Counted from the stretch's first letter, positions 34,345-43,746 are shown. The stretch: DNA of 64,000 bases from Mesorhizobium sp. M2E.F.Ca.ET.219.01.1.1 (GCF_004016445.2 NZ_SADT02000002.1:806001-870000), one strand, 5' to 3'. The notes: generated from the letters alone by a model not told the origin. Program-made: numbers and translations.

Positions 34345-34677
34345 TCAGGACCAGGGAATCTCGGCGTTGAAATCCTTGCCATGCCTACCACCGTATCGCG
34401 CGCCCGTCTCGACGTCGAAGGCTGCAGTCAGCGCACCAAAGACGAAGATGCCTACGCGTTGCTCGCCTCTATCCCATTTGACGGCGATGTCGGCCTCGGT
34501 GATCGACCAGGCTCCTGAACGAATATGGATTATGCCGATGATCGGCCCGGCCGCTTCGCCCTTGGCCTCGCATAGGTAAAAATAAGCTGTAGCGCTCTGC
34601 GGGCCGTCGGTCTCTTCATACTCGAAGACGCCGGCGAAATCGCCTTTGGTACGGACCGCGCTTTGGAAGATCTCCAA
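34345..34677 (-). CDS. Hypothetical protein
   Basis: 110 residues, beta-rich by eye (GVFEYEETDGPQSATAYFYLCEA; IIGIIHIRSGAWSITEADIAVKWD), with no signal peptide or membrane segment. It starts at TTG 34677; no ATG is available in frame. It lies 3 bases upstream of the SixA-like gene and is probably co-transcribed. No family recognised. Confidence 0.6.
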   Translation of the reverse strand: MEIFQSAVRTKGDFAGVFEYEETDGPQSATAYFYLCEAKGEAAGPIIGIIHIRSGAWSITEADIAVKWDRGEQRVGIFVFGALTAAFDVETGARYGGRHGKDFNAEIPWS

Positions 34678-34703
34678 GGGCCACAGATCCTGACAGGTTC
34701 AAA

Positions 34704-35411
34704 CTACGGCGTGATCCGCGCCAGCTGTTCGAGGTCCGTCTCCTCGCGCAGCGGATCCGGCGCCATCACCACCGAGCTGGCGTTGTCGGCGTCGTCGGCG
34801 AAATGCGCAAGCACCGTGTGGCCCTTTTCCATGCTCGCCTTGCCTTCGGCGACGAGGCCGAGCGCCAGCGGATAGAGCCGATGCTCGGCCTTCAGCACGC
34901 GCGCGGCTAGCGTGTCCTCGTTGTCGCCGATCATCACCGGCACGGCGGCCTGGGCGATGATCGGGCCATCATCCATCTCCGGCGTGACGAAATGCACCGA
35001 GCAGCCATGGATGCGCACGCCGGCGCGGATCGCGCGCGCATGCGTGTCCAGACCCTTGAAGGCGGGCAGCAGGGCAGGGTGGATGTTGACCATTCGCCCC
35101 TGCCACTTCTCGACGAGGCCACGGCCGAGGATGCGCATATAGCCGGCGAGCGCCACGATCTCGGCGCCGAAGCCGGTGAGCGCGGCGTCGATCGCGACGT
35201 CATAGGCGTCCTTGCTCGGATGGTCGGCGCGCTGGATCACCTTGGTGGCGATGCCGCGCGACTGGGCGATGCCGAGACCGGCGGCGTTCACACGGTCGGA
35301 GATGACGCCGACGATTTCCGCCGGAAAGCTGGGATCGGCGGCGGCCGCGATCAGTGCCGTCATGTTGGAGCCGCGCCCCGAGATCAGGACGACCGTGCGT
35401 TTCCTGCTCAT
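34704..35411 (-). CDS. purN: Phosphoribosylglycinamide formyltransferase (GART)
   Basis: 235 residues. Transfers a formyl group from 10-formyl-THF to GAR, step 3 of purine synthesis. Signature residues are SGRGSNM at the phosphate site, AGYMRIL, the catalytic [12 protein letters not shown] (Asn-His) and the Asp in [10 protein letters not shown]. The start (35411) overlaps the purM stop in ATGA, so the two are coupled. The C-terminus is about 20 residues longer than in E. coli PurN. Confidence 0.97.
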   Translation of the reverse strand: MSRKRTVVLISGRGSNMTALIAAAADPSFPAEIVGVISDRVNAAGLGIAQSRGIATKVIQRADHPSKDAYDVAIDAALTGFGAEIVALAGYMRILGRGLVEKWQGRMVNIHPALLPAFKGLDTHARAIRAGVRIHGCSVHFVTPEMDDGPIIAQAAVPVMIGDNEDTLAARVLKAEHRLYPLALGLVAEGKASMEKGHTVLAHFADDADNASSVVMAPDPLREETDLEQLARITP

Positions 35412-36487
35412 ACGCCGATCAAGCCCCGATAGATGACGCCGGCGTCGCGGCGCGGCACGATGCGCCCGATCGGCGTCACGGTCTCGCCGGCCTCCTGCAG
35501 CACCGCCGCCACCTGCGCCGCCTGGCCGGAAGCGACGGCGAGGATCATGCCGATGCCGCAATTGAAGGTGCGCATCATTTCTTCCGGCGCGACGCCGCCG
35601 GCCTTTGCCAGCCACGAGAACACCGGCGGCACGTCGATCGCCTCCAGGTCGAGCTCGGCCGAGAAATCCTTCGGCAGCACGCGCGGAATGTTTTCCGGGA
35701 AACCGCCGCCGGTGATGTGGGCCAGCGCCTTGATGCCATGCGTGTTGCGGATCGCCTTCAGGATCGACTTCACATAGATGCGCGTCGGTTCGAGCAGCGC
35801 CTCGGCAAGGCTGAGCTCGTCGTTGAACGGCGCCGGATCGCTCCAGGCAAGGCCGCTCGCGGCAACGATGCGGCGCACCAGCGAAAAGCCGTTGGAGTGC
35901 AGGCCCGACGAGGAAAGGCCAAGCAGCACGTCGCCCTCAACGATGTCGTCGGTCGGCAGCAACTGGCCGCGCTCGGCCGCGCCCACGGCAAAGCCGGCAA
36001 GGTCGTAATCCTTGTCATGATACATGCCGGGCATTTCTGCCGTCTCGCCGCCGATCAGCGCGCAGCCGGCCTGCCGGCAGCCCTCGGCGATGCCGCCGAC
36101 GATAGAGGCGCCCTGGTCCGGGTCGAGCTTGCCGGTGGCGAAATAGTCGAGGAAGAACAGCGGCTCGGCGCCCTGCACGACGATGTCGTTGACGCACATG
36201 GCGACGAGGTCGATGCCGATCGTGTCGTGCTTGCCGGAATCGATGGCGATCTTGAGCTTTGTGCCGACGCCGTCATTGGCCGCGACCAGCACAGGATCGG
36301 TGAAGCCGGCCGCCTTGAGGTCGAACAGCCCGCCGAACCCGCCGATCTCGCCATCGGCCCCCGGCCGGCGCGTCGCGCGCACCAGCGGCTTGATCTTCTC
36401 GACCATCAGATTGCCGGCGTCGATGTCGACGCCCGCCTCGGCATAGGTGAGCCCGTTCCTGCGCTTGGCCTTGTCGCCCTTGCTCAT
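35408..36487 (-). CDS. purM: Phosphoribosylformylglycinamidine cyclo-ligase (AIR synthetase)
   Basis: 359 residues. ATP-dependent ring closure of FGAM to AIR, step 5 of purine synthesis. Recognised by [12 protein letters not shown] at the start, [61 protein letters not shown] and [13 protein letters not shown]. The start [15 protein letters not shown] is preferred over a 13-codon longer form. It is divergent from the phosphatidyltransferase gene; purM-purN is the usual order in Rhizobiales. Confidence 0.97.
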   Translation of the reverse strand: MSKGDKAKRRNGLTYAEAGVDIDAGNLMVEKIKPLVRATRRPGADGEIGGFGGLFDLKAAGFTDPVLVAANDGVGTKLKIAIDSGKHDTIGIDLVAMCVNDIVVQGAEPLFFLDYFATGKLDPDQGASIVGGIAEGCRQAGCALIGGETAEMPGMYHDKDYDLAGFAVGAAERGQLLPTDDIVEGDVLLGLSSSGLHSNGFSLVRRIVAASGLAWSDPAPFNDELSLAEALLEPTRIYVKSILKAIRNTHGIKALAHITGGGFPENIPRVLPKDFSAELDLEAIDVPPVFSWLAKAGGVAPEEMMRTFNCGIGMILAVASGQAAQVAAVLQEAGETVTPIGRIVPRRDAGVIYRGLIGV

Positions 36488-36686
36488 CGTCGGCTCGTCC
36501 CTGTTTCCATTGCGGGCTCTTCGCATGAATGGTTTCGGGGAGCAAGGATGACGCGCGGGTGAGGGAGTTTGTTCCTGAGGAAAGTGCCGGCGGACGAGGT
36601 GATTGGCAGCTTCGCCGCCCCGCTACTTGCGCCCACCCTCCATCTCCCTCATCTTTTTCCCAACAAAAGACACGACGGGACATCAC

Positions 36687-37304
36687 GTGACCCTTCCCAA
36701 CATGATCACGATCATGCGGCTGCTGCTCGTGCCCGCCGTGGTGCTGGCCATGCTGCAGTCGCTTTGGGGTTGGGCCTTCGCCGGGTTCCTCGTCGCAGGC
36801 ATTTCCGACGGTGTCGACGGCTTCATCGCGCGCCGCTGGAACCAGTCGTCCCGCCTCGGCGCCTATCTCGATCCGGTCGCCGACAAGCTTCTGCTGGTCT
36901 CGGCCTTCGTCGTCATGGGCTTTGCCGGCGAATTGCCGCTCTGGCTGGTGGTCACCATGGTCTCGCGTGACGGGCTCATCGTCTGCGCCGTCCTCCTGTC
37001 CAGCGTGATGAGCAATCCGGTCGAGGTGAAGCCGCTCTTCGTTTCGAAGGCCAACACCGCCGCGCAGATCGTGCTGGCGGCGCTTGTGCTGGGCGAGCTG
37101 GCCCTCGCCGCGCATTTGGGCTCGCTGCGGACGGCGCTCATATTGCTGACCGGGGTCTTGACCGTGGCTTCGGCCGCGGCCTATCTCGTGGCTTGGCTGA
37201 GGCATATGAGCGGCTATGGCGAAGGCTCCCGGACGAGCAACTCCCAGAACGGCGACACCAAGTCGGGCATCGGCAAATCGGGCGGCTCCGGCACCGACGC
37301 CTGA
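36687..37304 (+). CDS. CDP-alcohol phosphatidyltransferase family protein
   Basis: 205 residues with four to six membrane segments. The catalytic motif D-x2-DG-x2-AR-x8-G-x3-D-x3-D is complete in SDGVDGFIARRW...GAYLDPVADK (about 33-61). The family includes phosphatidylglycerophosphate and related phospholipid synthases; the MTLPNMITIMRLLLVP start and length fit a PgsA-like enzyme, but substrate assignment needs the other copies in the genome. Start GTG 36687. The C-terminal 25 residues are a Gly/Ser/Asn-rich tail overlapping the next gene. Confidence 0.88.
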   Translation: MTLPNMITIMRLLLVPAVVLAMLQSLWGWAFAGFLVAGISDGVDGFIARRWNQSSRLGAYLDPVADKLLLVSAFVVMGFAGELPLWLVVTMVSRDGLIVCAVLLSSVMSNPVEVKPLFVSKANTAAQIVLAALVLGELALAAHLGSLRTALILLTGVLTVASAAAYLVAWLRHMSGYGEGSRTSNSQNGDTKSGIGKSGGSGTDA

Positions 37305-38463
37305 CTACGATGGCGCGGTGATCGCCGCTGACGACAGCTCCGGCGGGCTTCGTCGCCAGGTCTTCTTCTGGCTGGCAACGGCCGTCCTGCTGGCGCTGTT
37401 CCTCTATGTCTTCTCGGGCATCCTCCTGCCTTTCGTCGCCGGCATGGTGCTCGCCTATTTCCTCGATCCGGTCGCCGACTGGCTGCAGCGGCTCGGCCTC
37501 TCGCGCCTGATGGCGACGGTGGTGATCCTGATCGCCTTCATCGTCGTCGTGGTGCTGGCCTTGGTCATCCTGGTGCCGGTGCTGGCCACCCAGATGGCCG
37601 ATTTCGCCCGCAAGCTGCCGGAATACCTCACACGACTGCAGTCGCTGATCACCAGCTTCGACCCGAAATGGCTGGAGCAACGTTTTGGCGTCAACGCTGC
37701 CGGCCTGCGCGACGGGCTGAACTCGCTCCTGACCTCGGGCTTCAGCCTGCTCACCACCGTCTTCACCTCGATCTGGAGCTCCGGCGTGGCGCTGGTCTCG
37801 GTGGTGAGCCTGTTCGTCGTCACCCCGGTCGTCGCCTTCTACATGCTGCTCGACTGGGACCGCATGGTGGCCGAGGTCGACGGCTGGGTGCCACGCGACC
37901 ATGTCGAGACGGTGCGCGCGCTTGCCCGCGACATCAACACCGCCACCGCCGGCTTCGTGCGTGGCCAGGGCACGCTCTGCCTGGTGCTCGGCGCCATGTA
38001 TGCCACCGGGCTGACGCTCACCGGCTTGAACTTCGCCATCCTGATCGGCTTCTTCGCAGGGTTGATCTCCTTCATCCCCTATGTCGGCTCGCTGACCGGG
38101 CTGGTGCTCGCCGTCGGCGTCGCCTTCGTCCAGTTCTGGCCGGACTGGCAGATGATCGTTGCGGTGGCCTGCGTGTTCTTTGTCGGCCAGCTCATCGAGG
38201 GCAATATCCTGCAGCCCCGGCTGGTCGGCAAGAGCGTCGGCCTGCACCCGGTGTGGCTGATGTTCGCGCTGTTCGCCTTCGGCGCGCTGTTCGGCTTCGT
38301 CGGCCTTCTGATTGCCGTGCCGGCGTCGGCGGCGATTGCCGTCCTGGTGCGCTTCGCCATCGCCCGCTACCTCGAATCGCCGCTCTACAAGGGTCACGCT
38401 GCCCAGCCCGTGCCGCCCTTGCCGGCCGATCGCGGCGGCGGCCACCGCTCGACGCGGGGCTGA
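37216..38463 (+). CDS. AI-2E/PerM family membrane protein
   Basis: 415 residues with about eight membrane segments and the family landmarks FLDPVADWLQRLGLSR, PVVAFYMLLDWD, GQGTLCLVLGAMYATGL, ISFIPYVGSLTG and GNILQPRLVGKSVGLHPVWL. Despite the family name few members export autoinducer; many are permeases of unknown or ion substrate. From ATG 37216 it overlaps the preceding gene by 89 bases with a low-complexity N-terminus. GTG 37318 (just before IAADDSSGG) would remove the overlap, so the true start is open. Confidence 0.88.
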   Translation: MAKAPGRATPRTATPSRASANRAAPAPTPDYDGAVIAADDSSGGLRRQVFFWLATAVLLALFLYVFSGILLPFVAGMVLAYFLDPVADWLQRLGLSRLMATVVILIAFIVVVVLALVILVPVLATQMADFARKLPEYLTRLQSLITSFDPKWLEQRFGVNAAGLRDGLNSLLTSGFSLLTTVFTSIWSSGVALVSVVSLFVVTPVVAFYMLLDWDRMVAEVDGWVPRDHVETVRALARDINTATAGFVRGQGTLCLVLGAMYATGLTLTGLNFAILIGFFAGLISFIPYVGSLTGLVLAVGVAFVQFWPDWQMIVAVACVFFVGQLIEGNILQPRLVGKSVGLHPVWLMFALFAFGALFGFVGLLIAVPASAAIAVLVRFAIARYLESPLYKGHAAQPVPPLPADRGGGHRSTRG

Positions 38464-38464
38464 A

Positions 38465-39169
38465 ATGGCTGCTCAGTCAGCAGATACGCCGCGCCAGCTG
38501 CCGCTCGATCTCGGCCATGGCACCGGCTATTCGCGAGACGAGCTCGTCGTCTCGGGCACCAACGCGCAAGCCGCATCGCTGATCGACCGCTGGCCGGATT
38601 GGCCGTCGCCAGTGGTCGTGCTGGCCGGGCCGCCCGGGTCGGGCAAGACGCATCTCGCCCGGATATGGCAGGAGCGGGCGCATGCGCTCGCCATCGATCC
38701 AGGCCGGATTGACGAGCACATTGCCGGCCTGGGCGTCAGGCCGGTGCTCATCGACGATATCGACAAGGCGGCGATCGATGAGCAGGGCCTGTTCCACCTG
38801 ATCAACGAAGTGCGCGGCGCGGGCTCGACGCTGCTGCTCACGGCGCGGCGTTTCCCCTCGGCATGGCGCGTCGCGCTGCCCGACCTCGTCTCGCGGCTGA
38901 AGGCGGCGGCGACGATCGAGATCCACGAGCCCGACGATCTGTTGCTTGCCGGCGTCGTCACAAAGCTGTTCGCCGACCGCCAGGTCGAGGTCGAGCCGCA
39001 TGTGGTGCAATATCTGGTGCGCCGCATCGAGCGTTCGCTCGGCACCGCCATGCGCGTCGTCGAGCGCCTCGACCGCGCCGCGCTTGAGCGCAAGACGCCG
39101 ATCACCCGGGCGCTCGCGGCCGAGACGGTCAGCGCCATGGACGAAGGGCAGGGCGAGTTCGATATCTAG
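38465..39169 (+). CDS. hdaA: HdaA, DnaA-related regulatory ATPase
   Basis: 234 residues, one AAA+ domain related to DnaA domain III and no DNA-binding domain IV. It carries the sliding-clamp-binding motif QLPLDL at residues 11-16, the defining mark of Hda proteins, which bind DnaN and stimulate hydrolysis of DnaA-ATP after initiation. Walker A GPPGSGKTHLA, Walker B VLIDDIDKA. In many Rhizobiales the next gene is ppk; here the following gene is an unrelated membrane protein on the opposite strand. Confidence 0.92.
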   Translation: MAAQSADTPRQLPLDLGHGTGYSRDELVVSGTNAQAASLIDRWPDWPSPVVVLAGPPGSGKTHLARIWQERAHALAIDPGRIDEHIAGLGVRPVLIDDIDKAAIDEQGLFHLINEVRGAGSTLLLTARRFPSAWRVALPDLVSRLKAAATIEIHEPDDLLLAGVVTKLFADRQVEVEPHVVQYLVRRIERSLGTAMRVVERLDRAALERKTPITRALAAETVSAMDEGQGEFDI

Positions 39170-39174
39170 GGCCG

Positions 39175-39438
39175 TCACGCCCACAGCCGAGCCAGATGCC
39201 GGGCCAAAAGATACACGCCCGTATGCGCCGCAACGTAACAGGCGGCGACAAGGACGAAGACCATCAGGCCGGCGGACCGCGACCGGGCGACGCCGTTCTG
39301 CCACTTGCTCGGCCGGTTGTTCCAGACCCACAGGGCGGCGCACAGAATTGCCCAGACGACCATGACCGGAACCGCAAAGCCGTAATAGGCCAGGTAGGCT
39401 GGGCCGATCAGTGACAGCAGCGCCTCGAGAACAGGCAT
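39175..39438 (-). CDS. Small three-segment membrane protein, unknown function
   Basis: 87 residues with hydrophobic stretches at about 4-20, 21-40 and 57-82. No recognised family. Convergent with hdaA (5-base gap). Confidence 0.65.
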   Translation of the reverse strand: MPVLEALLSLIGPAYLAYYGFAVPVMVVWAILCAALWVWNNRPSKWQNGVARSRSAGLMVFVLVAACYVAAHTGVYLLARHLARLWA

Positions 39439-39708
39439 CGACGATCCCCTTTGTCGGAAGTCTAGACCTGCGAGAAATCGGGAAGCGAGGGATTATTTGG
39501 GCCTCGCCAGGCGTTCACGTGATGAGATGCGGAACCTGCATCGTAGCCGTCCCATTCCGGAACAGTCTTTCCGGCATCGATCTTGCAACGCCGACAATGC
39601 CGGTTGATCCCGGCCCCGGTCGCGTTCCAGATCGGGTTGTAGGCTCGCCGGGCTCGAGGGTGTTGGGGTTCTCGCCCGGCGGGTTTACCGTTCCAGCGGC
39701 CGAATGGG
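39439..39708. other. Intergenic, no gene recognised
   Basis: 270 bases between the small membrane protein start and the LCP-like gene end. I see no structured RNA or palindrome I can defend. Confidence 0.35.
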
Positions 39709-40431
39709 CTAGATCTGCTTTCCCTTCAGCCTATCCCGCAGCCGGCGCAACTGCCGCCGCCACCATGGCTTCGGCTTGCGCGGGACAAGGACCATCCTGC
39801 CGTCGATGACGGCGTCATCCACCCAGTCATGCACCTGCATGCGCCAATTAACCCCGACGCGGGCGAGGAGCGGCAACGGATCCTCGCCGGTGATCCGCGC
39901 CAGTTCCGGATCCTTAAGCGCAGGGCGGAAATCGAAACCCTGGGCGATGAGGGCTCGCAGGAACACGATCTGGCGCCGCATGCGGTGGAAGTCGGTTCCC
40001 TGGCCGTCGACCATGGTGCGGGCGCCGATCCACTGGTGCAGCCGTTCGCCGGACAGCGTCTCGCCCGGCGGGCGAAAGGAGACCTGCCGGCGCCCGTCCT
40101 CCAGGCGGCTGGTCGGCGTCAGCGGATACCAGAAATCGAGCGGATCGCGGATCGGCACCCGGACACTGGCGCCGGCAAGCGCGGCTTCGGTCGCGCCGCG
40201 CCTGAGGCAGACCGCGCTTTGCGCGGCAAATCCCAATTGCGCGAGCGCATCGAGCAGCAGCCTGCCGCCGCCGATGGCGAAGGCAGCATTGATACGGTCG
40301 TTGATGAGGGGAGACCACAAGTCGCGCGGCACCCATGTCAGCCGCCGCCTGGAAACATCCGCAACGACGATGATGTCGGTGTTGGCGTCCCAATTGTCCC
40401 TGTCGAGGATCGCTACAACCGCGGCTGCCAA
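39709..40431 (-). CDS. LCP-domain-like protein (LytR-CpsA-Psr family, divergent)
   Basis: 240 residues. The N-terminal part follows the LCP pattern: ANTDIIVVADVSRRRLTWVPRDLW (TD..., PRD) and INDRINAAFAIGGGRLLLDAL (K/RIN-A-GG). LCP enzymes attach glycopolymers to cell-wall acceptors in Gram-positives; in rhizobia related proteins are rare and uncharacterised, perhaps acting in exopolysaccharide assembly. There is no N-terminal membrane anchor, unlike classic LCP proteins, and the C-terminus is strongly basic (RRQLRRLRDRLKGK). Assignment is moderate. Confidence 0.6.
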   Translation of the reverse strand: MAAAVVAILDRDNWDANTDIIVVADVSRRRLTWVPRDLWSPLINDRINAAFAIGGGRLLLDALAQLGFAAQSAVCLRRGATEAALAGASVRVPIRDPLDFWYPLTPTSRLEDGRRQVSFRPPGETLSGERLHQWIGARTMVDGQGTDFHRMRRQIVFLRALIAQGFDFRPALKDPELARITGEDPLPLLARVGVNWRMQVHDWVDDAVIDGRMVLVPRKPKPWWRRQLRRLRDRLKGKQI

Positions 40432-40500
40432 GGTGAAGAGCCCTTCTGGTCAGGCCCCTGTGCCGCGAGACCGGCACGGCAATTTTCCGGGGAAAAGCGA

Positions 40501-40577
40501 TGGTCGGAGTGGCGTGATTCGAACACGCGACCCCCTGATCCCAAATCAGGTGCGCTACCAGGCTGCGCTACACTCCG
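40501..40577 (-). tRNA. tRNA-Pro (anticodon TGG)
   Basis: 77 bases including encoded CCA. On the minus strand: acceptor CGGAGTG pairing with CACTCCG, D-loop AGCGCAGCCTGGTAGCGC, anticodon stem-loop CTGATTTGGGATCAG with anticodon TGG, and T-arm GTGTTCGAATCAC. Confidence 0.97.
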
Positions 40578-40649
40578 ACGTCCCGCGGCGTATAGGGGGC
40601 GCACGCCCGGAAGGCAACACAAAAACGGAGGCCAAAGCCACCGTTCGGT

Positions 40650-41849
40650 TCAGCGCTTCAGTCCGGCGACCTTCCTGGCGATCGCCGCGGCCTGGATTCT
40701 TGCGTTGGCAAAGCAGCCGCGAATGCTGGGCCGCATGCCGGTGAACCAGAGCCCGGGCAGCTTCGGGTCGTTCGCGGCGCCGTTGAACAGCGGCACACCC
40801 TTGGCGTCGAGCACGCCGAGCTTGCCCAGCATCGTTTCCAGTCCGGTGCGGTAGCCGGTCGCGGCAATGACGATATCGGGCGCAATTCGTTGGCCATTGT
40901 CGAGCACGACGCCGTCGCGCCTGAATTCGCGCAACTGCGGCACGACGGTGATGCGCCCTGCTTTGATGGCCTTGACCGCGCCGTCGTCGGCCGCGATCGC
41001 GGTATAGTCGGAGCCGAGCCGGCTGGCGCCGCCCGACGGGGCAGGGGGCAGGCCGTATTTCGTCAGATCGCCGAACACCAGGCGCTGCGTTGCCGCCATG
41101 GCCGCGTCCGCGAGCCATGTGGGCAGGTTGGCCATGAGCGGCGATATGCGATGCACCGCTATCTTGCCGATGCGCTTGGGCAGCAGCGAAGGTCCGTTGC
41201 GCGCCGAAAGCCAGATCTGGCCGGTCTCGACGCGGGAAAGATGGTTGAGCGCGTCGAAGCCGGAGTTGCCGGCGCCGACCACCAGCACCTTCCTGCCGGC
41301 ATAGTCGCTTGCCCTTCCGAAATCGGCCGAATGGATGATCCTGCCGGAAAAATCCTCCATGCCCCTCCAGGCCGGGATGAAGGGCTGCCGGTCGCGTCCG
41401 GTGGCGATCACGACATATCGCGCCGCCTTCAAGCCCTCGCTCGTCCGCAGCAGCCAATGGTCGCCACGAAATTCGATCTCGTCGACCTCGACACCGAAGG
41501 CGATTGACAGCCGGTGCGTCTCGGCGAACTCGTTGAGGTGGCGCACGACGGCGCTGCGGTGCGGGAAGGCCGGTGTTCCCGCCGGATAGGATACGCCGGG
41601 CAATGAGGAAAGGTCGCGATGCGTGTTGAGGTGCAGATTGTCGTGGCGGCGGTGCCAGGGTTCGGCCAGCCTCTGCTCGCGCTCCAGGATCTGCGTCGTC
41701 ACGCCGGCCCTGGTCAGCGCATGCGCGGCGGCAAGCCCGGCGGCGCCTCCGCCGACGACAATCGCGCCGTCCAGTATCGCTGGCTCGCCGGCCCCCAACG
41801 GCGAGACTTTCGTATCCGCGCCCATTCGTGTCTTTGTCGTCGTCATCAT
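40650..41849 (-). CDS. Flavin-containing monooxygenase-like NAD(P)/FAD protein
   Basis: 399 residues. FAD-binding VVGGGAAGLAAAHAL, a GRDRQPFIPAW loop and the NAD(P)H-binding VVGAGNSGFDAL place it with YUCCA/FMO-type monooxygenases. The FATGYRT-like motif near the C-terminus is present as AATGYRTGLETM. Substrates could be amines, sulfides or indole derivatives; YUCCA-like bacterial enzymes are sometimes tied to auxin, but nothing here shows that. Start at ATG ATG 41849 with GAAGG upstream. Adjacent, same-strand FMN reductase gene upstream (112-base gap). Confidence 0.9.
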   Translation of the reverse strand: MMTTTKTRMGADTKVSPLGAGEPAILDGAIVVGGGAAGLAAAHALTRAGVTTQILEREQRLAEPWHRRHDNLHLNTHRDLSSLPGVSYPAGTPAFPHRSAVVRHLNEFAETHRLSIAFGVEVDEIEFRGDHWLLRTSEGLKAARYVVIATGRDRQPFIPAWRGMEDFSGRIIHSADFGRASDYAGRKVLVVGAGNSGFDALNHLSRVETGQIWLSARNGPSLLPKRIGKIAVHRISPLMANLPTWLADAAMAATQRLVFGDLTKYGLPPAPSGGASRLGSDYTAIAADDGAVKAIKAGRITVVPQLREFRRDGVVLDNGQRIAPDIVIAATGYRTGLETMLGKLGVLDAKGVPLFNGAANDPKLPGLWFTGMRPSIRGCFANARIQAAAIARKVAGLKR

Positions 41850-41961
41850 GCCTTCAAGTGGCACGACCCTGTATCCGATGTATGCCGCTCACGGGCCAAA
41901 AGGAATAGGCGCGTGTTGCAAAGCCCCCCGGCATTGTGTCGCGGATTTTTGCAAGCGCCGG

Positions 41962-42930
41962 CTAATGAACCGGGTCGGCGTGGCGATGCACAAGCTTGAA
42001 CGCGCCGTCCTCCAGCCGAAACACTTCCGTCACCCGCAAGGTCATCTCGGTCGCCTCGCCGTTCTTGCCGATGCGCGCCTTGGCATGCTGCAGGCCGCTC
42101 CAGAAGGCCAGATCGCCGCTTGCCGATGCTTGCAGCACCTGGAGGTCGGTGTTGCCGCCCTTGTGGAAGCTTGCGGCGTCGCGTTCGTAACGGCCGGCCA
42201 CCGCATCGGCGCCTTCGAGATGGTCGCCGCGCGGTGAGAAGAATGTCGCCGGCCCGGCACGGGTGACGATCGCCTTCAGCGAGGAGGCATCGCCATTGAC
42301 ATAGTCCTCCGCGATCTTCTCGCGCTGCTTCATGAAGGCATCGAAGGACGAGCCGCCAGGATGCACCGTCCTGATCCATGTCTCCAGGCTGGCCATGAAA
42401 TTCTCGAGGAAGGTGGCGGTGTCGGCATTGGTCACCGCGCCTTTGTCGTCCAGCAATTCCGCGACATTGCCGATATAAGCCTCCGGCTGCTGCATCACCG
42501 GCATGTCGAGGAAGGCGAAGGTTTGTCTCAGCGCATGATTGGCGCCGAAAGCGCCGAGCTGATGCGGTGTGACGCTGACCACGCCTGCGGGCATGCCCTT
42601 GAACACGCTCTTGCCCGGCGGGCGCGAGCCGACATCGAGCGCGTTCTTCAGGCAGCCCGGGATCGAGCGGTTGTATTCCGGGGTGACGAACAGCACCGCG
42701 TCGCATTCGCGCATCGCCGCGCGGAAGGCCGACCACGCCGCCGGCGGGTCGTCACCGTCCAGATCCTCGTTGTAGAGCGGCAGCTCGCCGATCTCGATGA
42801 AGCGGCAACGCACAGAATCCGGCGCGCGGGCGGTCAGCGCCTTGGCGATCTTGCGGCTGAAGGACTGGGCGCGCAGGCTGCCGACAAGCATGGCGAGTTG
42901 CAGGACGGTGTGTTCGATTGGGTTGGTCAT
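41962..42930 (-). CDS. NADPH-dependent FMN reductase fused to a SnoaL/NTF2-like domain
   Basis: 322 residues. Residues 1 to about 185 are a flavodoxin-like NADPH:FMN reductase (VGSLRAQSFSRKIAKAL; FVTPEYNRSIPGCLKNALDVGSR; GVVSVTPHQLGAFGANHALRQ). Residues about 195-322 are an NTF2-like domain of the SnoaL/DUF4440 kind (FMKQREKIAEDYVNGDASSLKAIV ... VTEVFRLEDGAFKLVHRHADPVH). The frame is continuous, so this is a real fusion. It may supply reduced flavin to an oxygenase; the neighbouring monooxygenase on the same strand is the obvious candidate. Confidence 0.88.
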   Translation of the reverse strand: MTNPIEHTVLQLAMLVGSLRAQSFSRKIAKALTARAPDSVRCRFIEIGELPLYNEDLDGDDPPAAWSAFRAAMRECDAVLFVTPEYNRSIPGCLKNALDVGSRPPGKSVFKGMPAGVVSVTPHQLGAFGANHALRQTFAFLDMPVMQQPEAYIGNVAELLDDKGAVTNADTATFLENFMASLETWIRTVHPGGSSFDAFMKQREKIAEDYVNGDASSLKAIVTRAGPATFFSPRGDHLEGADAVAGRYERDAASFHKGGNTDLQVLQASASGDLAFWSGLQHAKARIGKNGEATEMTLRVTEVFRLEDGAFKLVHRHADPVH

Positions 42931-43179
42931 GGCGAAACGTCCGCTTCTGATTGAGGGCTAACGGGAAGGCTTGCCCGGCCCGGCCGCCCGACCTTTCGAT
43001 AATGTCGCCGGCGCGGCGAGGTTCCCTGCGCCTTGGGAGCGCAGGGGCGCCTGCGGCCTTGCCGCCGCCGCCATTGCACAGTAATGACGGGTTGGCGCGA
43101 GATTTCAGGCTCCCGATAGGCTGTTCAAAGGTGGCGCGCCGAACAGGGTGCCCGATCGTCGGGCGGCAAAGAGGTGGTC

Positions 43180-43485
43180 ATGTCCGCGCGCATTTTCAGT
43201 CCAGCCAAAACCGCGATGCAATCCGGCAAGGCCAAGACCGGACATTGGGTGCTGGAGTTCGATCCCGCCCAGCGCAAGAAGATCGACCCGCTGATGGGCT
43301 ACACAACCTCGGGCGACATGCTGAGCCAGGTGAAGCTCACCTTCGACACGAAGGAAGAAGCGGTGGCTTATGCCGAGAAGGAAAAGATCGCCTATCGCGT
43401 CGAAGAGCCGAAGGAAGCCAAGCGCCGGCAGATTTCCTATTCGGACAATTTCCGCTATGACCGCAGGACGCCCTGGACGCACTGA
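43180..43485 (+). CDS. NADH dehydrogenase (complex I) accessory subunit, NDUFS4/AQDQ type
   Basis: 101 residues of the ETC complex I subunit conserved region family: ARIFSPAKTAMQSGKAKTGHWVLEF, DPLMGYTTSGDMLSQVKLTF, EEAVAYAEK and YSDNFRYDRRTPWTH. Alphaproteobacterial complex I carries this peripheral-arm subunit in common with mitochondria, and its gene is usually away from the nuo operon, as here. ATG 43180 is chosen over GTG 43174. Confidence 0.93.
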   Translation: MSARIFSPAKTAMQSGKAKTGHWVLEFDPAQRKKIDPLMGYTTSGDMLSQVKLTFDTKEEAVAYAEKEKIAYRVEEPKEAKRRQISYSDNFRYDRRTPWTH

Positions 43486-43540
43486 CTTCCCGAGTCTTGC
43501 ATCGCTTGGCGTAACGCAGCAGCCGGCCCGGCCGGCCGAC

Positions 43541-43617
43541 GGTCCCGTAGCTCAGCTGGATAGAGCACCGGCCTTCTAAGCCGATGGTCGCAGGTTCGAA
43601 TCCTGCCGGGATCGCCA
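43541..43617 (+). tRNA. tRNA-Arg (anticodon TCT)
   Basis: 77 bases with encoded CCA. Acceptor GGTCCCG with CGGGATC (one G-T pair), D-arm AGCTCAGCTGGATAGAGC, anticodon stem-loop CGGCCTTCTAAGCCG with anticodon TCT, T-arm GCAGGTTCGAATCCTGC. Its last 20 bases are the left attachment site of the insert that follows. Confidence 0.97.
43598..43617 (+). repeat. attL-like direct repeat (inside tRNA-Arg)
   Basis: T-arm 3' half, acceptor 3' strand and CCA of the tRNA. Identical to 45046-45065. Confidence 0.85.
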
Positions 43618-43746
43618 AAATATGCTATATGTATTTGATATTGTTGTATTCTTAGGTCTCTCTCATCAGGCGTTTAAAAACGCCCCTTGATTCTACCGAG
43701 AAATTCCGTGTCTTGAAGGGCCTCCCCGAAGGGGATGGCATCCACA

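Noticed and set aside
40501..40577. A second tRNA-linked insertion at tRNA-Pro
   Set aside because: I looked for a repeated copy of the tRNA-Pro 3' end nearby and saw none.
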